Positions 55,772 through 64,000 of a stretch of 64,000 nucleotides of DNA are shown here, in pieces. The DNA is taken from assembly GCA_026214975.1 (NCBI GenBank), contig JAOBSW010000663.1, positions 1-64,000 of the forward strand, in the 5' to 3' direction. The notes under the pieces are model-generated. The model saw only the letters and a program-made list of their open reading frames with translations, searched no databases and was not told the origin of the DNA. The position numbers and the translations under genes were made by a program. Origin of the DNA: Gentiana macrophylla (taxonomy: Eukaryota; Streptophyta; Magnoliopsida; Gentianales; Gentianaceae). Position 1 is the stretch's first letter. Each line of letters begins with the position of its first letter.

Positions 55772-56324
55772 GTGTTATTTCCAGAATTCAGATCCGACAT
55801 TTTCAAGAATAATGTCGATAAGGTCATCATGGTGAGAGGTGAGCAAGAAGTGCCAATTCGTCCGCTTTTTGTTTCATAAAATACATGTATTGGGTTACCG
55901 ATTGATTACCTTCGAAGTGGGCCTTCATCCCGCTTTGATGAGGTAATTCGAGCCGAGAGGTCTTAGCATAGGTATCGATCAAAGCTGCCCACGCCGCCGC
56001 CGCAGTCTTCTTGCCGTAGAGAAGTGGCGCCACCTCCGGCGTGAGTGATGAGAGTAGCAGGTTCAGCAACAAATGGTCCTGGCGTCGCCATAGCTGAAAA
56101 TCGGGATTGGGTTTGGTGGTGGTGCCTTCAGTGATTGTCTCCGGTGGTGGTTGCGTGATGCCATCAACGTGTTTAAACAGGTTGTAGCCAATTAGTAGTG
56201 ATTCTAACTGCATATGCCATAGATAAAAATTGGTAGCATCCAATTTAATTGGTGCCTGAATAGCTGAATTAAAAGTGATGGGGTTTTGATCCGCCATTGA
56301 TATCGTTGGTAAGGTAGCCGGCAA
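55772..56324 (-). pseudogene. Q gag capsid region
   Basis: Minus strand: MPATLPTISMADQNPITFNS at the start, IKLDATNFYLWHMQLESLLI, GYNLFKHVDGITQPPP and KKTAAAAWAALIDTYAKTSR, the UBN2/copia-type gag. It ends at a frameshift near 55825. Confidence 0.85.
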
Positions 56325-56396
56325 TTTGAAGGTAGCCGCAGTGGCTGAAAAAAAAAATTTAGGTTTTTACGGATCATCGCTTCCGATACCATAATG

Positions 56397-56568
56397 TGAG
56401 TAGTTTTGGAAATTATGTTTTGTATATTGACAATTATAGAATATTACACAAAATATATACTAGACTACAGTAACAGCTAAGCCACTAATTTAGCCTAATT
56501 ATACGCCTGAATATATGCTGAATTAATTACAATGAATATGACATAAATACACAATATATACTCTAATA
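56397..56568 (-). mobile_element. Q 5' LTR
   Basis: Plus-strand TGAGTAGTTTTGG to CTCTAATA. TGGTATCGGAAGC (minus strand) lies four to five bases inside. Confidence 0.85.
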
Positions 56569-58030
56569 AACAGCACTACACATAGTTAGTAAAATCCGGC
56601 TTCTGAATTATGCGGTTTTCAAATCTCTTTGTGTATAATATATAATTTTATTTATATACACAACTAAATTTAGCATAAAAACGGAAGCGGTAAAAATACA
56701 TATCAATAAATGTATTCTGTAAAAAGGTTATAAAAAACGATAGAATTGCTTAGAAATTGTGAAAATATCTAAAACTAATACTATACAACACAATTGAATA
56801 TGACCCAACAGACAATGTAATCTAATTTTTCAGGTTTCAAGTAAAATGTAATTTTTATAAAGTAGATTGATTCAAGTGGAAAGTGAATTGAGAATACCTA
56901 CAAAAGTCACTGGTTCGATTCTCTCCTGAGACGTCATGTTGAAAGAACTTTTGGTCAAACCTACCCTGAAAGAAGGTCGACTCACAGACACGACGCAGGG
57001 TAACTCCTGATTAGTCGGGTGGAGTTATTTCTGATAACAGGGGCTTTAAGAAAAAATAAAGTAAATGGAATTTTTCATTAATTCATCCTCTTTCATAATA
57101 GAATTAGAATCCCTCCACCATTATATAGAAAAATGGAGTGAGATTTTTTTTTTTCTAAAACAAAATGATTTCATTAAAACCAACAAACAATAGTACAATG
57201 GGACCTTCGTCGGAAAATAGGCTGACAAATTTCAGATCACAGCCACCACAAGCAAAGAAAAGGGGTATGGGAAAAAACCATTTCCACCAAATTAAGCGCC
57301 ATTAAAGAGGGCGTGATTTCAGAATATAAAACGGGTTTCAACCTTAACCTTAGCTTAAACAAACTTAAACAGAATTAAAACATAAACAAACAATCCGGAA
57401 AAGCTGACCATTACCGACCCGATTCAAACAGAAACATAAAAGAACAAACAGCTACAGACATGCAAAGATAGCAACATCCCAAATCCAACCTCAATCTTCA
57501 AAAACCACCAATCCAACATAACAACACAACCTCCGGCACAACATCAGGTTATTCCGTTGAGAAGAGCAGCGAGTCTGACCACGATCACAACAAAACCTAG
57601 CATGAAGAGATCCAAGCAACCAACATCAATCAAAATTACCATAAAGAGAAATCCGGTGAGGTCAGCAAGTGCAGCTCCGGTAGCCTTGTGGCTTAAATTG
57701 TGGAGAGGCTCACTCGAAGCACTCTTCATCTTCATGAAGGGTGCAAATCAAGTGATACTTACCTCCTCTTTTTTCAATTTGAAATTCTGCTTTGAAGCTG
57801 ACCTTCACTATCTTCATTTTGTTCTTGGCACATCCAACACTGAAAATACCATGCCCTCATGAATGATAATTTTCTAGAGCCACCAAAAGTATTTTCCGAA
57901 GACAATTGGAATTCCTTGCCACAACATAGACAACAACAGACTTGAAGATCAGCATTCGGAGAACTTGAAGATCAATAATGATTTGTTTTTGCTTTTGGAT
58001 TTTGTTTCATCATATATTGTACCAATAGGT

Positions 58031-58085
<55 letters not shown>

Positions 58086-58594
58086 GAGACATAGGGTGTT
58101 GTACTTTTTCCAATGACTTGGATTTTCCCACTCCGAGTTTGCCACTCATATGTTTTAAGAAGGCAGGGTTATGTCTCGTATGCGTCTTTTGGTATAAGGG
58201 GTGGTCAAGATAAGGCATTGTACAAACCTTTCCACATCTTAATTAAAGGCTTCGTAAATTAAAAAAAAAGTTGGCCACGATGAAGAAGGAGAGACAAACC
58301 TCCGGCAGAACCGCTGCCATCTAGAACTGAGAAGGAGAAGAGGAAAACCGCATGTTAGTGCTTTCAAAGAATGGAAACGGACAAAGAAGAGGTGGAATCT
58401 GGTGAAAATCCAACAAATTAAAAGGAGAAACACAAAGGAAAAACAAACTGGCGCAGGTCGCCGAAAGTAGTGGTTTTTAGAGAGAAGACAGAGAGAATAT
58501 TTGGAATATTTGCAACTTCTCATATTATGAGTTTGTTGAACTCTAAGCATTGGAACATTTGGAACTTAAAATTGTAATGGTGACATGAACTATG
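56569..58594. other. Unassigned sequence with poly-T runs
   Basis: No gene can be supported. T-runs at about 57147-57158 and 58033-58084 (52 T) have transcribed-looking minus-strand sequence to their right, so retroposed copies with poly-A tails (LINE- or SINE-derived) are possible. The minus-strand ORF at 57544-57735 is hydrophobic with no family match from memory. A stretch with GGTTCGATTC at 56912 resembles a tRNA-type B box. Confidence 0.35.
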
Positions 58595-60750
58595 TGTTGG
58601 AAGTAGCGCCCGAAAAATAATTTATGTAATTGTTTTTAGTATTAATAAATGATAGATTTATTCTCATCTTATTACTTGCTTCGTGCTTGTAAGTAATGCA
58701 CTACTGAAAACCCTAAGTTGTATCATATGTAGCCATATAACTTAGTGTGTGACACACATGAGGATTAAGTTTATGGTGATACACTTGAACTGTTAGTCTG
58801 TGGTGAACTTAATCAAAGTATGGGGTCTATTGATTAAACCACCATTAATGCGCCCAGAACACTTTATGGTGTGACCGTCTTATCCGGACCGTCGACATTG
58901 GTTGTCTAAGTGGGGCATTTATATATGATGAGAGTCATATAGGACTGAACCGATTTAATCTGAGTTTCTCATATAATTCCGTGATTGCGAATCTTATTAA
59001 ATCACAAGATGATCATATATGGATTAACCTTAATCCTGAAGTGATTACAGACTCCTACTGGTTTCAAGATAGGGTTTGATGTGTTCGTTAAGGATCTCTA
59101 AGAGGAGCGGTCCGAATCACTTTCATGTTGGCGCTATTCTAGAATGAGTGAGAAGTGTGTGTTTCACAGATATAGAATTCATTCATTCCTGCGGGAAGGA
59201 GAAAGACAATCCCTTATTTGTTGAGCCTAGAAATTGATCGATCCCGGGAGTTCGTATTGGTTATGAACTAATTGATCACTAGAGGGTTAATGGTAATTAA
59301 ATAATGATAAAATGTATTGAAGAAGGTTTACGGAAATAATCCTACTTCATTACGGATAGTCTATGGAGGGTTAGTTTATATGGAAAATTACGGATAAGGA
59401 CACAATCTGAAATATTATTAAGCAACAGGACAACTACATATTTTTTATAGGGAGAAGGACAAGCTGCATAATTTTATATAATGGAAGGACAAGCAGTGAA
59501 TCCCAAAATCGGTGAATCTCCTAGTGAATCCCAAATCGGTGAATTTCGACGGTGAATTTTGACAAATGAATCCTTAAAATCGGTGAATCCCGACAATGAA
59601 TTTTGAAAATTAGTGAATTTTGACAAGTGAATTTTGCAAAGTGAATTTAAGCAGTGAATTTGAACTCAAGTGAATTTCGATAGTGGATAAATAGTTTTGT
59701 CCTTTATGCAAAAGTTTCAAAAGACTGTCCTTCTACTTAATTGATGAAATATTTTTGTCCTTCTCCCTCATTACCCCTAGTTTATATGTAATGATTATAT
59801 CAATGGACACTTATAGACTCGACTCGACGTTTTTAGAATAAGTTATATCTATAATCGATAGAGTTCAGTTTATGATTTATGGTGGCGTAATTCCGGAATT
59901 AATGAATTAAGTAGAAATATTTTGTTCGATAAATATTTTATTTAATTTATTGTAGCTACTGGTTATAGGTCCATGATCCCCGGGTTGACTCCTAACACGC
60001 GAGTGTTTTCTCGTTTTATGGAACCTCGAAAATAAATTAAATAGTTGGTCTATTTAATGAATATGCGAATATTATTTATTTGGTAAATAATATGTAAAAT
60101 ATAAAAGACATTTTCTATTAACTTAATGATAAAGTGGCGCCACACATATGGATAAATTTGGAGAAGAAATTTTCCTAGATTATGCCACATGTGTAATTAA
60201 TTCATTATCTATTTGTTGGATAATTAATAGAAAAATAAGAGATTGTTTTTTGGGAATCATCTCTTATCTTTTGGCAAATATTTTTTCCTTATGGGAATAG
60301 GTAATTGTGGTGTGAAAATGATAACTCTCTCTTGACTAGTTATTTTCCTATATAAAGAGAGCCTCCCAACACAATTTCAAACACATAATTGTGCCACTTA
60401 TCAAATAAAGGAGAGAAAAATTTGTTTCTTATTCTAGTCATTAAGAGTCTTGTGCATATTCGAGGAGGTTCTACGGCGAGGATCGACGTCCACCAATCGT
60501 CGCTAGGAGATACAATCCGGAAGACTGCGGCTTCTCCCTTGGTCGATTGCTTCTCTCTCCGGTTTGGGTAAATCCACTAACTTTCTGGTAGTTATTAATT
60601 AATCATGCGAATCGAATCGTGGTATTATCGTATGCGAATTTATTCGTAGCTTCCGCTGTGCTAGATCGAGTGTCTCAATCGGTGCTGTGAATCAGATCTG
60701 ACGATCCAATTATGGATCGGATCCGGATTCGGGTTTCTGTATATCCAGCA
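58595..60750 (+). mobile_element. K2: second K-family LTR, carrying a MITE
   Basis: Starts TGTTGGAAGTAGCGCC at 58595 and ends TATCCAGCA at 60750; about 1.75 kb after removing the MITE. It lacks the 60-bp extension seen at the start of K's LTRs. TATA box CTATATAAAGAGAG near 60351. TGGTATCAGAGCCAGGTT follows at 60753, so this is a 5' LTR. ORF 60389-60571 is not a gene. Confidence 0.85.
59381..59777 (+). mobile_element. Mutator-like MITE, copy 3
   Basis: 397 bp, with a perfect 9-bp TSD, TAGTTTATA (59372-59380 and 59778-59786), confirmed by the uninterrupted K LTR sequence at about 32545. Ends TGGAAAATTACGGATAAGGA and CTCCCTCATTACCCC. The interior is GTGAATTT-type repeats. Confidence 0.9.
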
Positions 60751-60752
60751 TG

Positions 60753-60770
60753 TGGTATCAGAGCCAGGTT
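60753..60770 (+). promoter_or_regulatory. K2 primer-binding site
   Basis: TGGTATCAGAGCCAGGTT, the canonical plant tRNA-Met primer-binding sequence, two bases after the LTR. Confidence 0.9.
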
Positions 60771-61765
60771 AAAGCGATTTTGCGATCATGATTGCATAAT
60801 TAATTAATAAGGAGTGGAATTGAATAAACAATGCATTTTTTACATTTTTTTTATATATAAATGCGATTGAATGTTTTGGTTGACGAGATGGATTGGGGTT
60901 GGTACTTGTTTACCGTTAGATCTATTGTAAACCCGGTTTTTGGGTATAAGATATCATGTAATTTTGTTTTGCAATTAAATTTTCTGTTTTTATTTATTTC
61001 GGCTGAGTGGTTTTTTTAAATAAATTTGGATGAAGACATGTAGAGAAAAAGACACAGCAAAGTGGTAAAAACACAAGTTCAATTGTGTGCAGACCTGAGT
61101 TTGAATCCCTTTAGGCGCATAAAATTTTGATTTTTTTTATAAAAAAAATTTCTCCTCGTATTTTTTTTATTTTCTGTTCGTAAATTTAAAAAAAAAACGA
61201 AAACGAAAAAAAAAAAAGGGAGAATGGGTTATCGAACTCGGGTGGTGATGAAGGAAGAAAGAGCTTCAACCAACACAGCTAGAAGGATTTTTATTGAAGA
61301 TCTGGAGCAGAAAATTTTATACCAGACGGCGGCTGTGCAATAATTTAGGGTTTATTTGTTTATTTATAGATTAGATACGGGGGTACCAACGGTCCATCTC
61401 AGTGGTTTACTTTTACGCATTTATTTTCATGTTTGATAATTTATGTGAGATAACCATGCCATGACATGCATCATATTCATGAATTCCACTCCTAGCATAT
61501 GCATACATGTAGATAATTAATCGTGATATTAATTAGGCATGTATGAGACGTAATTAATTTAGATTAATTTAGGTAATTAATTAAATTAATTAAAACGAAT
61601 GGAATTTTATCGGGATATAAAATTCACATGATAAAATAAAATTTACTAAATTTTATTTTGGGATCTAAAAATCATTCGTGGATTTTAATTATGTAGTGAC
61701 TACATAAAAGAATTTTAATAATTAAAAAAATTGGACAATCCGGAAAAGTTGGACACCAACTGAGC
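60771..61765 (+). other. K2 leader, truncated
   Basis: Matches the K leader (28580-29310) with a diverged or inserted section at about 61000-61330. It has AGTGGTAAAAACAC and GAGTTTGAATCCC 30-40 bases apart at about 61058-61098, an arrangement like a tRNA-derived SINE promoter. One hairpin unit is kept: TTATGTAG/CTACATAA at 61689-61707. Similarity to K ends near 61765; no internal coding region or 3' LTR follows. Confidence 0.65.
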
Positions 61766-62153
61766 AAAAGGTTCGAAAATTGGTTCGGGCTGTCAACAGG
61801 GCTTCGGCTCGACTCGACTTGTCCGTCCAAGTGCGGGGTTAGCCACGGGTGTCCGGCAAGGTCAAGCTATCCGGCTAGCTGAGGCTCAATGGGGCAACCT
61901 TAGCCCGGTTTTCAACCCAGCACCCGCACGCGTGATTATAGACTATTTAGTGATTGCTTATAGGCTATTTAGTGATTGCTCACACTCATTTTATTTTGAA
62001 TTTTTTTTAATTTTTCTGTTTGCCTTTTTATGGATCTTGAATTGTTCTGATTTTGTATATTTTATTGTTCCCATTTAAGTGTTTCATACGATTTTTCTCT
62101 TGAATCGTAGACTTTGGAAAAAAATTACACTTTAAACTAACGTCACGAAAATT
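61766..62153. other. Unassigned sequence
   Basis: A GC-richer stretch (61770-61930) followed by AT-rich sequence; nothing recognisable. Confidence 0.4.
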
Positions 62154-62783
62154 TTATTCTAGCCCATCCGAAAAAAAAATCCTGGCTCCGTCCATGACTA
62201 GAGGTGCGGCATCGAGCACAACCAATAAATCGATTTTCTCCTCAAGTGTATGCTCATCATGTGCATGCAAAGGAGATAAGATAGAGCTCGAACAAGGGAC
62301 TAATGAGAGAGAATTAGATTCCCATGTCTCCTCCTCCACGGTCTCAGCCACAAATGTAGGTGTATGTGCATCATCAATCTCTTCCACATTCTCATTTCTA
62401 TCGTTGATTGTTTCATATTCAACCGACTCTACGATTGTTTCCACAACTACCTCGTCCACAACGAATGCACTATCCTTATTCTCTCTCACAACATCACACT
62501 CTTATGGAACATTTGTCTCCGCCACTTTTGCATGCCCTTCGTCGATTCTACGTAGGTCTTGCCAGAAATCTGGGCAATCATAATAGGAATGACCACTCAT
62601 TTTACAATGACCGTAATAAACAAAAAACAACCATGGAGAAGTTTTTTTAACATCTGTACCACCATGGTTACCTCTATCGCCACGATTACTTCTACCACCA
62701 CGATTACTTCTACAACTGATGTGATCCACAAATGAATCAGATCCGAAAATGCCCGAGGACTTGACTGAAGGCACCAATAACAT
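62154..62783 (-). pseudogene. Copia-type gag remnant, minus strand
   Basis: ORFs 62783-62502 and 62489-62154 in series. The first has an RGG-like basic stretch (RSNRGGRSNRGDRGNHGG) and a zinc-knuckle-like HCKMSGHSYYDC in which the first cysteine is replaced by tyrosine. The second is acidic. The arrangement fits the end of copia gag. Element ends are not found. Confidence 0.5.
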
Positions 62784-63150
62784 GAGAACCTCGACCCTTG
62801 GCTAACCTGTAGCAAAAAACTTTGGTATATATGGACACCCACATGGTTCGCTCACAACCTTGATAAGTCCGGTTTGGCATCCACCAACGTGTTAAAACTC
62901 ACCAAAGCTTAAAAGCTTCAAATAAAATATATTTATATCAAAATTTGTCTGTGTAAAAAAACAGTACAACTAAAGCCTTTTTATAGGGTACAATGAAAGA
63001 AATAAAACAATACCTAGCGAGTGTGAGACAAAATTAAATAATAAAAATTAAAAACCTAATAATTAATAATAATAAAAATCTAATAAAATCTGCCATGGAA
63101 ACAATGTGGGATAAATGGACTCTAAGCCAAAACATTCCATCTTGGATCAC
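62784..63150. other. Unassigned AT-rich sequence
   Basis: No ORF or element end can be supported. Confidence 0.4.
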
Positions 63151-64000
63151 ATAAAAAATGGTGTTGCGGATAAAATGAATCAAACTCTTCTGGTTTGGAA
63201 AGGAGATTGTGGGCAGAGGTTGTGAATACAGCCTACTACTTAATCAATATGGGGCCTCACACTTGGTCAATCTCAAAACACCACCTGAGGTATGGTGGGG
63301 AAGCCTGTAGATTACTCATGTCTGAGGGATTTTGGAAGCACAATTTATTATCATGTCAGCGAAGGTAAGCTGGAACCAAGGGCCAAGAATGGAGTATTTG
63401 TGGGATATGGAGATGGAGTTAAGGGGTACAAAATCTGGTTTTCAATTGAAAATAGGGTTATACTCTGCAGGAGTGTAGTCTTTGATGAAAATTCTAAGCT
63501 TAAATCAAATGTGAAGGTCACATCTAAATCAAATTGAATCTGGCGAGAGCGTTGACAAACAGTGGAGCTTCAAGTCTGATCAATCGAATTAGAGAACTCA
63601 ATCGAGGACGATCAACACTCTGCAGACCTAGCTGAACCAGAGCTGAATCCGAACAAGTCGACAGAACATGGGTCAACTGATACTCAAACAACTAAAGTTG
63701 GTCAACAAATTATAGCTCTCAGCAGAGCTATAGGACCAATGTTGGACTTCCCAAGACGTATGGGCTTGAGGATGCGGTTGGATATAAACTTCAGGTAGCT
63801 AAAGAAGTGGATGGTTTTGAACAAAACCAATTACAAGGAAGTTGTGACATGTTCAGAGGCATCTTAATATCTTGCTTCCATAGGGGATGAAATGGTGTCA
63901 CTTCAGAAGAATGAGACTTGGGATCCGGTCAAACAGCCACAAGGGATAAGGGTAGTCATCTGCAAATGGATCTTCAAGAAAAAAGAATGATTATCACCTA
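63151..64000 (+). pseudogene. Partial copia pol of the M family, plus strand
   Basis: Starts within integrase (ADKMNQTLLVWKGD near 63165). The integrase C-terminus is 63292-63537 (LRDFGSTIYYHVSEGKLEPR and GVFVGYGDGVKGYKIW), nearly the same as in M (43343-43636). After a degraded linker, RT starts with IGDEMVSLQKNETWDPVKQP near 63885, and the sequence runs off the window. It is a second, oppositely oriented copy of the M family. Stops break it. Confidence 0.8.

Larger units (their letters stand above)
52036..56568 (-). mobile_element. Copia element Q, Ale/Retrofit-like, minus strand
   Basis: LTRs of 173 bp (52036-52208) and 172 bp (56397-56568) bound a complete gag-pol order on the minus strand. 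The primer-binding site TGGTATCGGAAGC follows the 5' LTR; the purine tract AACTTGAGGGGTGG precedes the 3' LTR, whose start has decayed to TATTAGAG. Small LTRs, the LDSGASHHVTSD protease and HNPV RNase H text fit the Ale/Retrofit lineage. I could not define a TSD. It lies 290 bp downstream of the GRAS stop. Confidence 0.88.

Noticed and set aside
52031..56573. TSD of element Q
   Set aside because: Flanks AAGAA and AACAG match in only three of five positions, so no duplication is claimed.
56880..57060. GGTTCGATTC at 56912 as a tRNA gene or SINE
   Set aside because: No tRNA cloverleaf can be drawn, and no convincing A box or TSD is visible; kept only as a possible tRNA-derived trace.
57544..57735. 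Hydrophobic 63-codon minus-strand ORF as a small membrane protein gene
   Set aside because: No family recognised, no promoter or homologue in the window; it is in a region that looks retroposed.
1..64000. CRISPR arrays, rRNA operons, organellar insertions
   Set aside because: No spaced direct-repeat array, rRNA core sequence or recognisable plastid or mitochondrial gene was seen on reading.

Overview
This is nuclear DNA of a flowering plant. It is AT-rich, has no operons or bacterial signals, and consists mostly of LTR retrotransposons of plant lineages. Several copia elements carry a TGGTATC-type primer-binding site matching initiator tRNA-Met. MITEs are interspersed. The only host gene I can recognise is a GRAS-family transcription factor, and it is broken. 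A eudicot is likely from the element types, but I cannot name the species.

Layout. 1-4438: 3' half of an LTR element with a PF20167-like ORF (E1). 4439-8380: minus-strand Ty3/gypsy remnant (G) interrupted by a SIRE-type solo LTR. 9327-33657: a decayed copia element (H) holding a minus-strand solo LTR (R) and a larger copia element (K). K's 5' LTR holds a SIRE LTR (A), which holds a second SIRE LTR (B) and a 12-kb SIRE element (C). Target-site duplications (TSDs) support the joins. 33658-34815: a truncated copy of the GRAS promoter and first codons. 36615-46132: minus-strand copia (M), with a hAT-like MITE in one LTR and a gag-only LTR element (N) inserted in its reverse transcriptase. 46915-51746: second copy of the duplicated promoter followed by the GRAS pseudogene, with a solo LTR and a MITE in its upstream region. 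52036-56568: minus-strand Ale/Retrofit-like copia (Q). 58595-61765: LTR and leader of a second K-family element (K2) with a MITE inside. 62154-64000: copia gag and pol remnants, the last running off the window.

No open reading frame here looks like an intact host gene. The most interesting signals are structural. (i) K and K2 carry short hairpins, tandemly repeated in the leader and again in the U3 part of the LTR, whose arms change in a compensatory way. (ii) K has LTRs extended by 60 bp containing an upstream polypurine tract. (iii) N has an intact LTR/TSD structure but encodes gag plus ORFs that I do not recognise and no polymerase. (iv) Differences between the two LTRs of SIRE C, and several of its frame breaks, cluster at CAG/CTG sites, which suggests a sequencing or methylation-related artefact. 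(v) The GRAS locus was duplicated with its promoter. One copy is a stub, and the other has two frameshifts and a phase-preserving 1.43-kb intron.
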